A stretch of DNA of 5,272 bases from a bacterium (lineage in GTDB: Bacteria > Krumholzibacteriota > Krumholzibacteriia > LZORAL124-64-63). Position numbers and translations under genes: made by a program. Of this stretch, positions 1 through 5,272 are shown piece after piece. How positions within the stretch are numbered: position 1 is the stretch's first letter; each line of letters opens with the position of its first letter. The notes below the pieces were generated by a model, which was given only the letters and a program-made list of their open reading frames with translations, had not been told where the DNA came from and searched no databases. The stretch lies in contig JABIBH010000361.1 of assembly GCA_018652925.1 (NCBI GenBank), positions 1 through 5,272 on the forward strand. The letters are read 5' to 3'.

Positions 1-269
1 CACTCAGCCATCACTTCGGCAGTTGGATTCTCCAGCCCCGGGATCTCATTTAGGCAGAAATGATCCATTTTTGCCAACAATGGCTCAAATGCCGCTTTAA
101 TATCGTTATAATCAACAATCCAGCCAGTATATGGAGTAACATCACCTTCAACGCCGATTATAATTTTATAAGTATGTCCATGCAATCGACCACATTTATG
201 CTCTTCAGGGACATTTGGAAGCCAATGAGCTGCATCAATTGTGAACGATTTTGTTATTCTGGTGGGCAT
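1..269 (-). CDS. queD: 6-carboxy-5,6,7,8-tetrahydropterin synthase, QueD (partial, cut at left edge)
   Basis: QueD converts 7,8-dihydroneopterin triphosphate to 6-carboxytetrahydropterin, the second step from GTP to the 7-deazaguanine precursor of queuosine in tRNA; it is a cytoplasmic zinc enzyme. The first 89 residues are present. I see the zinc-binding His in DAAHWLP (His15) and in LHGH (His30, His32), the catalytic Cys26 in KCGRLHGH, the Asp69-His70 pair in MDHFCLNE, and the family signature GLENPTAEV. From memory these line up closely with E. coli QueD, including PEEHKCGRLHGH and YTGWIVDY. I chose the ATG at 269 because GGAGAA lies 6 nt upstream and because this start gives the usual short lead before FTIDAAH. 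An in-frame ATG at 281 would add MEKQ but has no ribosome binding site. The roughly 30 C-terminal residues lie outside the window. The pterin synthase fold is shared with PTPS-II and PTPS-III proteins, but the Cys motif and flanking sequence favour QueD. Confidence 0.93.
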   Translation of the reverse strand, partial: MPTRITKSFTIDAAHWLPNVPEEHKCGRLHGHTYKIIIGVEGDVTPYTGWIVDYNDIKAAFEPLLAKMDHFCLNEIPGLENPTAEVMAE

Positions 270-281
270 CTGCTTCTCCAT

Positions 282-403
282 CGGGTAATTCAGTTTCAAC
301 TTACAATACAGACTAATACAGTTTATCTGTAAAAGCTAGGTTCATAACACTCAACTTCCTGGAAATGCTGCCGATAGAAGTCAGAGAATGGAGGTAGAGT
401 TAT
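282..403. promoter_or_regulatory. divergent spacer between queD and the HDOD gene, with repeated AATACAG element
   Basis: This short AT-rich spacer must contain the start signals for both queD (-) and the HDOD gene (+), since the two genes point away from each other. The heptamer AATACAG occurs twice, at 305-311 and 315-321, exactly 10 bp apart (one helical turn). The same stretch is bounded by TTACA (301-305) and TGTAA (328-332), with a nested ACAGA (308-312) and TCTGT (326-330). Such an arrangement could be an operator, but it is short enough to arise by chance. I could not find a convincing -35/-10 pair for either direction: TTTACA on the minus strand has no good -10 at normal spacing. The ribosome binding site of the HDOD gene, GGAGG at 390-394, lies at the right end. 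Confidence 0.35.
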
Positions 404-1864
404 ATGAAAGTTTCATGTGATGGCGTTATGACTTCCGACGAACTTAACATTGATGTTAAAAACGCAGAAGCAGTTAGAACTCCAGACTTGAATTTAAAAC
501 CGATTTTGCGGGCTGCTGGGCAGCTCAACAGGTGCATGTCTGTTGCCGATGTAACCTCTATTTTCCATGAGCTGGCTTGTGATACAGGCTACAGGATGCT
601 GCTAATGAGAAAGTGGAGCAGCGGTTTACGAGTTTTGCTGGCAGTTGGTATCGATGTTCCAGCAAGAATGACAACCAGTGGAGATAATCCAGAATTAATT
701 TCGTTGATCGAAAATGATATATTTGACCTGACCAGTGATGAGAAATCAGTTTACGTAGGCAACTTGACATCAAAAGTAGTGTCAGGTGAGTTTATGCAGA
801 TAGCAAATATCGGGAACCAGCAATCATTTATTTTGCCGCTACCATCTCGGGGGAGATGGAATACAAGTATCTACTTTGATTGGGATGTGGACTGCAAAGT
901 TGCCAGTTTATTGCCAATGTTAGCAAATAGTGCTTTAACTAAGTTACATTGTATTGAAGCTGGAATAGAAACATCAGGCACTAAAATTGCGGCAATGGTG
1001 GCAGCTGAAAAAGCTCGGAAAACGGATTTATCAAACATAGAGCTTTCAACGCTTACTCCTGAAAAAGTAGTCGACATGGTTGGTGAGCTTTCAGTATTAC
1101 CACAGGTTGCATCAAAGATTCTTTCATTACTTTCAAAAGATGATGCAACAGCAGCAGATCTGGAGCGGGAGATTAGTCTGGATCAGGTAATGACTGCGCG
1201 AATTCTGGGTGTAGCAAATTCATCATATTTTATGGGTAATTCAGAAATCAAGACGGTTCGCGATGCGATAGTGAGATTAGGTTTCAGAACAATCAGAAGC
1301 TGGACTTTGGTCGCAGCTTCACGGGCAGTAATTTTGGGTGGTCGTAAAAGCGAAGTGTTGAATTCGATTTGGGAAAAATCAGTATCGACCGCAATTGCCT
1401 GCCAAGTTGCCGCTGATATTTCAGGACTTTGCAATCGAGAAGTAGCTTTTACAGGTGGGCTCATGCAGAACCTTGGTCAGCTTGTGTTGGCAAGAGCTCT
1501 GCCTGATCAGTATAAAAAAATATTTGAATCGGCAAACAAACAGGGTGAACCGGTTCATGCAATAGAAAAAACAACGTTTGGATTTGATCATGGTGATCTT
1601 GGCGGTTGTCTGATAGACAGATGGCATCTGAATCCTGAATTAGCTGGTGCGGTGAAATTGCACCATGCGGGATATGAGGAAGAAGTACCTGAGCTTGCCA
1701 GGTTGATTGCGTTGGGTGAGGAATTGGCAGAAGTCAGAGATAACACATTAGAAGTTGTTGAAGTGAAGCACGCTATTAGTGAAAATGCTAAAATATTGAA
1801 CATAGATGTAGATACATGGACTAAAATGTGGGAAGAGCTTTCTACAATTGATGTAGAGTGCTAA
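404..1864 (+). CDS. GAF-like / HDOD-domain signalling protein, HD motif degenerate
   Basis: This is a 486-residue soluble protein with no signal peptide or membrane segment. Residues about 30-185 resemble a divergent GAF-type sensor: it begins [20 protein letters not shown] and has alternating strands and helices, but this is a weak call from pattern alone. A charged, Ala/Lys-rich linker (about 195-215) leads into an HDOD domain (about 220-425): [12 protein letters not shown], the helix [19 protein letters not shown], the [12 protein letters not shown] turn, [15 protein letters not shown], and [14 protein letters not shown] followed by His420-His421. HDOD domains are regulatory relatives of HD hydrolases that lack catalysis and often act in bacterial signalling or stress. 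Here the usual WxHS is WEKS (323-326) and the usual LLHDIG is LMQNLG (353-358), so no metal site is expected. GGAGG at 390-394, 9 nt upstream, supports the ATG. The 3' end overlaps tdk tail to tail. The input signal and output partner are unknown. Confidence 0.85.
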   Translation: MKVSCDGVMTSDELNIDVKNAEAVRTPDLNLKPILRAAGQLNRCMSVADVTSIFHELACDTGYRMLLMRKWSSGLRVLLAVGIDVPARMTTSGDNPELISLIENDIFDLTSDEKSVYVGNLTSKVVSGEFMQIANIGNQQSFILPLPSRGRWNTSIYFDWDVDCKVASLLPMLANSALTKLHCIEAGIETSGTKIAAMVAAEKARKTDLSNIELSTLTPEKVVDMVGELSVLPQVASKILSLLSKDDATAADLEREISLDQVMTARILGVANSSYFMGNSEIKTVRDAIVRLGFRTIRSWTLVAASRAVILGGRKSEVLNSIWEKSVSTAIACQVAADISGLCNREVAFTGGLMQNLGQLVLARALPDQYKKIFESANKQGEPVHAIEKTTFGFDHGDLGGCLIDRWHLNPELAGAVKLHHAGYEEEVPELARLIALGEELAEVRDNTLEVVEVKHAISENAKILNIDVDTWTKMWEELSTIDVEC

Positions 1865-2436
1865 TCTTTTTCCTTTTCAAGTGGTATCTCATAGCAAAGA
1901 CGGCACCTTGCTTCGTATGTTCCTTGTGCTCCTACAACAATTTTATCAGTACAATCTGTTAGCCTTTGAGTATGGTTGGCAGGATTGCCGCATCTCATGC
2001 AGATTGCTAGCTGTTTTGTGACATATTCGGCAATTGCCATCAGAACAGGCATTGGACCAAACGGTTCGCCTCTATAATCCTGGTCGAGACCAGCCACAAT
2101 TACTCTTTTGCCACGATTTGCCAACTTGTTGCAAACTTCTACAATATTGTCATCAAAAAATTGTGCCTCATCAATCCCGATAACTTGAACTTTATCGTCC
2201 ACCAGCTTCATGATTTCTTCGCTGGATTCAACTGGAGTACTGGAAAGGCGTTGCTGGTTATGTGAAACAATGTCTTTATCATCATATCGATCATCTAATT
2301 TAGGTTTAAACAGTTGTATACGCTGCCTGGCAATTTCTGCACGACGAACTCTTTTAATTAATTCTTCGCTTTTGCCGCTGAACATTGAGCCGCAAATAAC
2401 TTCGATCCAGCCAGCTTTATTCTGGATAATCTGCAT
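1861..2436 (-). CDS. tdk: thymidine kinase (type II)
   Basis: This enzyme phosphorylates thymidine (and deoxyuridine) to the monophosphate with ATP, the salvage route to dTMP, in the cytoplasm. The 191-residue length is usual for the bacterial TK1-like (type II) family, about 190-205. Visible motifs are the P-loop GSMFSGKS (16-23), the Walker B-like stretch IGIDEAQFF (86-94) with the probable catalytic base Glu90, [15 protein letters not shown] (115-129), the zinc-binding pairs CxxC at Cys146/Cys149 and Cys178/Cys181, and the substrate-covering loop around [12 protein letters not shown] (167-178). AGGAG lies 5 nt upstream of the ATG on the minus strand. A promoter candidate with TTGACT and TCGAAT boxes sits about 50-80 bp upstream. 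The TAG stop lies inside the tail of the HDOD gene and no terminator separates them. All key residues are present, so I expect an active enzyme. Confidence 0.97.
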   Translation of the reverse strand: MQIIQNKAGWIEVICGSMFSGKSEELIKRVRRAEIARQRIQLFKPKLDDRYDDKDIVSHNQQRLSSTPVESSEEIMKLVDDKVQVIGIDEAQFFDDNIVEVCNKLANRGKRVIVAGLDQDYRGEPFGPMPVLMAIAEYVTKQLAICMRCGNPANHTQRLTDCTDKIVVGAQGTYEARCRLCYEIPLEKEKD

Positions 2437-2441
2437 TTTAT

Positions 2442-2446
2442 CTCCT
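2442..2446 (-). promoter_or_regulatory. ribosome binding site of tdk
   Basis: On the minus strand the sequence reads AGGAG, then ATAAA, then ATG at 2436. This is a strong Shine-Dalgarno at 5 nt spacing. It shows that this organism uses canonical SD sites, which makes the absence of one at the divergent btpA start stand out. Confidence 0.8.
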
Positions 2447-2486
2447 GAGGGGCTTTAAAATTAGCAAATCTCTGAACTGGGAATGT

Positions 2487-2515
2487 ATTCGATTTTCCAA
2501 ATAAAATCCAGTCAA
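2487..2515 (-). promoter_or_regulatory. sigma70-like promoter candidate for tdk
   Basis: On the minus strand TTGACT (plus-strand positions 2510-2515; 5 of 6 matches to TTGACA) is followed after 17 bp by TCGAAT (2487-2492; 4 of 6 matches to TATAAT). A start near 2480 would give a leader of about 44 nt containing the AGGAG site. The -35 box is good and the -10 moderate. It is back to back with the btpA promoter, with the two -35 boxes 10 bp apart. Confidence 0.5.
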
Positions 2516-2530
2516 CTTCTTCAGGTTGTC
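2511..2530. repeat. imperfect inverted repeat between the divergent -35 boxes
   Basis: GTCAAC (2511-2516) and GTTGTC (2525-2530) are inverted copies with one mismatch, 8 bp apart. The inner CAAC/GTTG (2513-2516 and 2525-2528) is perfect. The arms overlap the two outward-facing -35 hexamers, so the symmetry may simply reflect two similar -35 boxes in opposite orientation. If it binds a regulator, that protein would act on tdk and the btpA operon together. Confidence 0.3.
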
Positions 2531-2554
2531 ATAAGAGCAGTAAAAAGCTATAAT
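2526..2554 (+). promoter_or_regulatory. near-consensus sigma70 promoter for the btpA-rfbB-B3/4-ggt run
   Basis: TTGTCA (2526-2531; 5 of 6 matches) is followed by a 17-bp spacer and a perfect TATAAT (2549-2554). There is no extended -10 TG. Counting the last -10 base as -7, the expected start site is 2561, exactly the A of the btpA ATG. This is the best promoter in the window. It sits directly before a closely spaced four-gene run, so it probably drives all four. Its position also argues against any btpA start further upstream. Confidence 0.75.
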
Positions 2555-2560
2555 TTTAAT

Positions 2561-3376
2561 ATGTGGAATACAACAAACTTCAAAAAACAGATTGGTATGC
2601 CTGTTATAGGCATGATCCATCTTCGCGCACTACCCGGTTCACCTGGGTGGGATAGTGACCTAACTTCTGTAATGAACGCAGCAATAGCTGATGCCGATGC
2701 GTTGGTGGAGGGCGGTGTTGGTGCATTTATGTTGGAAAACTACAACGATGTGCCTTTCTTCCGTACCAAGGTTCCGCCTGTGACAGTTGCATCGATGACA
2801 CGAATCGCAGCAGCAGTCAGAGACAGGCACCCTTCAATGCCTCTTGGTATTAATGTGCTTCGGAATGATGCTGAGTCTGCTTTGAGTATTGCCGCTGCCG
2901 TTGATGCAAATTATGTCAGAGTAAATGTGTTATGTGGGGCAGTAGTAACTGATCAGGGTTTGATAGAAGGTGATGCTGCAGAAGTACTTCGCTTGCGTGA
3001 GCAAATTGCTAAAGATGTAGCAATCTGGGCAGATCTCCGAGTGAAACATGCAGCCCCTTTGGCAGAACGACCACTAATTGATGAGGCTGGAGACTTGCGG
3101 CTTCGTGCCAAAGCCGATGCTGTTATTATCTCCGGTTCATCAACTGGCGCAAAAGCAGATAGCTCTGAATTAAGTATTGCCCGTGAAGCATTACCTGACT
3201 GTCCCTTGTTAATAGGTAGTGGAATGGACTGTGAAAATCTGAATGAATTCAGTGATGCCGATGGATTTATTGTCGGCTCTTCTCTGAAATCGACAGGGCC
3301 GTTTGGGTATCCGGTTGTCGACGCAGAAAAAGTTTTTAACTTTGTGGCAGCGGTTCGTAAACTAAAAAAGGTGTAA
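2561..3376 (+). CDS. BtpA/SgcQ family TIM-barrel protein, probably leaderless
   Basis: The 271-residue protein belongs to the BtpA family (COG0434), whose members include cyanobacterial BtpA, needed for stable photosystem I, and E. coli SgcQ of a sugar-related operon. The biochemical activity of the family is not established; the fold is a TIM barrel. Visible are the N-terminal signature GMIHLRALPGSPGW (17-30), GGVGAFMLENYNDVPF (51-66), PLGINVLRND (94-103), NYVRVNVLCGA (117-127), IWADLRVKHAAPL (155-167), VIISGSSTG (188-196), LIGSGMDCENL (217-227) and DGFIVGSSLK (234-243). The last two are Gly-rich loops of the kind that hold a phosphate in related barrels. I reject the longer open frame from 2483: it would run through the -35 and -10 boxes, while 2561 gives the normal family length of about 260-290. 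No Shine-Dalgarno precedes ATG 2561. It is first in the run, with 1 bp before rfbB. There is no photosynthesis context here, so a metabolic role is more likely. Confidence 0.88.
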   Translation: MWNTTNFKKQIGMPVIGMIHLRALPGSPGWDSDLTSVMNAAIADADALVEGGVGAFMLENYNDVPFFRTKVPPVTVASMTRIAAAVRDRHPSMPLGINVLRNDAESALSIAAAVDANYVRVNVLCGAVVTDQGLIEGDAAEVLRLREQIAKDVAIWADLRVKHAAPLAERPLIDEAGDLRLRAKADAVIISGSSTGAKADSSELSIAREALPDCPLLIGSGMDCENLNEFSDADGFIVGSSLKSTGPFGYPVVDAEKVFNFVAAVRKLKKV

Positions 3377-3377
3377 A

Positions 3378-4403
3378 ATGAATATTCTGGTAACTGGCGG
3401 GGCAGGGTTCATCGGTTCCAATTTTATTATCAAGGTTTTGAAAAAGAACCAGGATAAAATAGTAAATCTTGATCTGTTGACTTATGCCGGTAACCTGGAA
3501 AATTTGGCAGAATGTGAAGGCAATTCAAATTATCGATTTGTAAAAGGTGACATTGGCGACAGTAAATTAGTCCACTCAATTATTGAGGAAGAAAAGATTG
3601 AAGCGATTGTAAATTTTGCTGCTGAAAGCCATGTAGACCGATCAATCGATGGCCCAAAAATATTTGTAGAAACCAACGTGCTAGGCACTCAAAATCTGCT
3701 GCAAGTTGCCAAAGAATTATCGGTGAAAAGATTTTTACAAGTTAGCACTGACGAAGTCTATGGCTCTCTTGGCAAGGATGGATTTTTTACTGAGCAAAGT
3801 ATGATTAAACCAAATTCACCATACTCGGCCTCAAAAGCATCTGCCGACCATTTCTGTCGTGCCTGGTACCACACATTCAATTTTCCAGCCATGATAACTC
3901 GCTGTAGTAATAATTATGGACCTTACCAGTTTCCTGAGAAGCTGATTCCGTTGATGATTGCCAATGCACTTGATGACAAAGAGTTACCTATCTATGGCGA
4001 CGGTAAGAATGTTCGTGACTGGTTGCATGTAGATGATCATTGCGACGCAATCTATACAGTTTTAACCGATGGGAAACCTGGTGCTGTTTACAATATTGGT
4101 GGCAACAACGAGATGGAGAATATTCAGATAGTTGAGTTGTTACTGGAAATGCTGGGTAAGGATAAGTCGCTGATTAAATTTGTAAAAGACCGTCCAGGAC
4201 ATGACCAGCGATATGCAATCGATGCCAGCTTGATCAAACAGGAACTTGGTTGGGAACCTTCATATACTTTTGAAACCGGTATAAAAGAAACTGTCCAGTG
4301 GTATCTGGATAACCGCAAGTGGTGGGAAAGAGTTCGGTCTGGAAGTTACCAGGAATATTACAGCAACATGTACGGCTCCGACGGTCGTCATAAGACCAAA
4401 TGA
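3378..4403 (+). CDS. rfbB: dTDP-glucose 4,6-dehydratase (RmlB/RfbB)
   Basis: This enzyme turns dTDP-glucose into dTDP-4-keto-6-deoxyglucose with a tightly bound NAD, the second step toward dTDP-rhamnose and other deoxysugars of O-antigen or capsule. It is an extended short-chain dehydrogenase of 341 residues, normal for the family. Visible are the dinucleotide-binding TGGAGFIG (6-13), FAAESHVDRSI (80-90), the catalytic STDEVYG with Thr124-Asp125-Glu126, the YxxxK pair Tyr149/Lys153, RCSNNYGPYQFPEKLIP (175-191), YGDGKNVRDWLHVDDH (206-221) and RPGHDQRYAID (272-282). The ThrAspGlu triad separates it from epimerases such as GalE. The start follows the btpA stop by 1 bp, with AAGGTG (3368-3373) as a modest ribosome binding site inside the btpA end. 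No rmlA, rmlC or rmlD lies beside it in this window; they may be elsewhere, or the product may feed another deoxysugar. Confidence 0.96.
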   Translation: MNILVTGGAGFIGSNFIIKVLKKNQDKIVNLDLLTYAGNLENLAECEGNSNYRFVKGDIGDSKLVHSIIEEEKIEAIVNFAAESHVDRSIDGPKIFVETNVLGTQNLLQVAKELSVKRFLQVSTDEVYGSLGKDGFFTEQSMIKPNSPYSASKASADHFCRAWYHTFNFPAMITRCSNNYGPYQFPEKLIPLMIANALDDKELPIYGDGKNVRDWLHVDDHCDAIYTVLTDGKPGAVYNIGGNNEMENIQIVELLLEMLGKDKSLIKFVKDRPGHDQRYAIDASLIKQELGWEPSYTFETGIKETVQWYLDNRKWWERVRSGSYQEYYSNMYGSDGRHKTK

Positions 4404-5089
4404 GTTTCATAAATTTACCAGACGGCAAAACAATCACGCTGGATGATTCAGTCAGCGATTTTTTGCAATGTGGAGTTGTATTCATTGAACAGGTGAAAAT
4501 TGCTGATGGTGAAAGAGTTCAGAAGGAAATCGCAGAATTTTCCCAAACTCTTCAAACTGTTTTTGCCAATTTGAAGCCTTCGGAGATTCCCGGACTTGCT
4601 GAAGCAAGGAAATTGTATCGTGCCACAGGGGTGGACCCCACGCGCACCAGACCTTCAAGCGAAGCACTGCTTAGACGCGTACTAAAAGGAAATGACTTAT
4701 ATAAAATCTCCAATGCTGTGGATATGTGCAATCTTGCCAGCCTCGAATTTTTGTTACCAATTGGAATGTATGACTACAATAAAATTGAAGGCGATATAAC
4801 TTTGCGTAAAGGCAAGTCAGGTGAAGAGTATGCTGGAATCCGCAAAGGGCCAGTCCACCTTGAAGGCAGGCTAGGACTTTTTGATTCTGTTGGTGGTTTT
4901 GGTTCACCGACCAGCGATTCTCTGCGTACTTCTGTTTGTGAAGAAACCACAAGCTTGCTGGCTATTATTATGTCGACTACAAGTTTTAAAAAAGAACGCC
5001 TCATTGAAAACAGTGCACACTTTGCTCAACTTGCAGCAAAATATTGTTTCGCCACCAGATCATGGCACACGTTATTACCGGAAGAGTAA
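4400..5089 (+). CDS. stand-alone B3/4-domain protein (PheRS beta editing-domain family)
   Basis: The 229-residue cytoplasmic protein carries a B3/4 domain (about 65-215), the fold that in the beta subunit of bacterial phenylalanyl-tRNA synthetase hydrolyses mischarged Tyr-tRNA(Phe). Free-standing relatives (COG3382) are widespread and are often annotated as PheRS-like nucleic-acid-binding proteins; a trans-editing role is plausible but not established. Visible are ARKLYRATGVDPTRTRPSSE (69-88), the helix ALLRRVLKG (89-97), ISNAVDMCNLASL (103-115), LPIGMYDYNKIEG (119-131), FDSVGGFGSPTSDS (161-174) and the closing strand/helix TSLLAIIMS (184-192). The ATG overlaps the rfbB stop as ATGA (4400-4403). 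I see no Shine-Dalgarno before it, so translation probably depends on ribosomes finishing rfbB. The stop is 1 bp before the ggt start. The family call is firm; the substrate is unknown. Confidence 0.85.
   Translation: MSFINLPDGKTITLDDSVSDFLQCGVVFIEQVKIADGERVQKEIAEFSQTLQTVFANLKPSEIPGLAEARKLYRATGVDPTRTRPSSEALLRRVLKGNDLYKISNAVDMCNLASLEFLLPIGMYDYNKIEGDITLRKGKSGEEYAGIRKGPVHLEGRLGLFDSVGGFGSPTSDSLRTSVCEETTSLLAIIMSTTSFKKERLIENSAHFAQLAAKYCFATRSWHTLLPEE
5080..5086 (+). promoter_or_regulatory. ribosome binding site of the gamma-glutamyltransferase gene
   Basis: GGAAGAG lies inside the last codons of the B3/4 gene, 4 nt before the ATG at 5091. It supports that start and tight coupling of the two genes. 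Confidence 0.5.
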
Positions 5090-5090
5090 A

Positions 5091-5272
5091 ATGCTTAGAC
5101 TACTTTTTATTTCCCTGCTATTTGCTCAAGGTTTATTAGCTGCAGATGGGGATCAAGTGATGGCAGTTACTGCCCATCCACTTGCAACCGAGGCAGCGGT
5201 TGAAGTATTGCGCGATGGCGGAAATGCCATGGATGCAGCAATAACTGCATCGTTTGTCCTGGCAGTAGTTGA
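5091..5272 (+). CDS. ggt: gamma-glutamyltransferase, N-terminal part (cut at right edge)
   Basis: Gamma-glutamyltransferases cleave the gamma-glutamyl bond of glutathione and related compounds and transfer it to amino acids or water. They are Ntn-hydrolases made as a proenzyme that cuts itself, and are usually periplasmic or secreted. Only 60 codons are present. Residues 1-18 form a likely signal peptide: Arg3, then a hydrophobic stretch LLFISLLFAQGLLA, with cleavage probably after Ala17 or Ala18. This is followed by VMAVTAHPLATEAAVEVL (23-40) and RDGGNAMDAAITASFVLAVV (41-60), the hallmark start of the large subunit (HPLAS...GGNAxDAAVA...LxVVEP in typical members). The autoprocessing Thr lies far beyond the edge, so activity cannot be judged. 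The gene starts 1 bp after the B3/4 stop, as the fourth member of the run. The same N-terminal signature also occurs in cephalosporin acylases of this family. Confidence 0.88.
   Translation, partial: MLRLLFISLLFAQGLLAADGDQVMAVTAHPLATEAAVEVLRDGGNAMDAAITASFVLAVV

Noticed and set aside
60..332. Plus-strand 90-codon open frame
   Set aside because: It lies opposite queD, whose minus-strand translation shows unmistakable family motifs; the plus-strand product has no recognisable motif and no ribosome binding site.
1180..1464. Minus-strand 93-codon open frame inside the HDOD gene
   Set aside because: It is antisense to the conserved HDOD core and has no recognisable family or start signal.
2210..2458. 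Plus-strand 82-codon open frame over the tdk start
   Set aside because: It is antisense to the P-loop region of tdk, has no motif and is best explained as a shadow of that gene.
2483..2560. Upstream extension of the btpA-family protein by 26 residues from ATG 2483
   Set aside because: The stretch contains the -35 and perfect -10 boxes of the promoter, lacks a Shine-Dalgarno and would make the protein longer at an N-terminus where the family starts just before the GMIHLRALPG signature.
4774..5004. Minus-strand 76-codon open frame opposite the B3/4 gene
   Set aside because: It is a composition shadow: the sense frame has clear B3/4-family motifs, and the antisense product has none.
1..5272. 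CRISPR array, tRNA/rRNA gene, insertion sequence or phage remnant
   Set aside because: I read both strands and found no regularly spaced repeats, tRNA-like T-loop signature, transposase motif or terminal inverted repeats.

Overview
The window comes from a bacterium with compact, AT-leaning, ordinarily coded DNA. A gene for nucleotide-sugar synthesis (dTDP-glucose dehydratase) and an apparently exported gamma-glutamyltransferase fit a Gram-negative-type envelope. Nothing here fixes the phylum. I see no insertion sequence, phage gene, CRISPR array, tRNA or rRNA. All six genes other than the C-terminally cut ones look intact, and nearly every base is coding.

Layout. Bases 1-269 (-) hold the N-terminal part of queD (queuosine precursor synthesis), which runs off the left edge. 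A spacer of about 130 bp separates it from a divergent gene at 404-1864 (+) for a two-part signalling protein: a GAF-like N-terminal region and a C-terminal HDOD domain that has lost its HD metal-ligand motif. That gene converges on tdk (1861-2436, -, thymidine kinase), and the two overlap by 4 bp at their stop codons. A second divergent spacer (2437-2560) carries two back-to-back sigma70-like promoters. One reads tdk. The other, TTGTCA-17 bp-TATAAT, reads a tightly packed rightward run: a BtpA/SgcQ-family TIM-barrel protein (2561-3376), rfbB/rmlB (3378-4403), a stand-alone B3/4-domain protein (4400-5089), and the start of a gamma-glutamyltransferase (5091 to the right edge).

The four rightward genes are separated by 1 bp, a 4-bp overlap and 1 bp, so they are almost certainly co-transcribed. 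They have no obvious common pathway. They touch sugar-nucleotide synthesis, possible aminoacyl-tRNA proofreading, glutathione/gamma-glutamyl metabolism and an uncharacterised TIM barrel. The rest of a dTDP-rhamnose cluster (rmlA, rmlC, rmlD) is not visible.

The most notable signal is the btpA promoter. Its expected transcription start falls on the A of the ATG at 2561 and no Shine-Dalgarno lies upstream, so the mRNA is predicted to be leaderless. I do not see a new defence or mobile system; this looks like a mostly ordinary housekeeping region with a few points worth testing.
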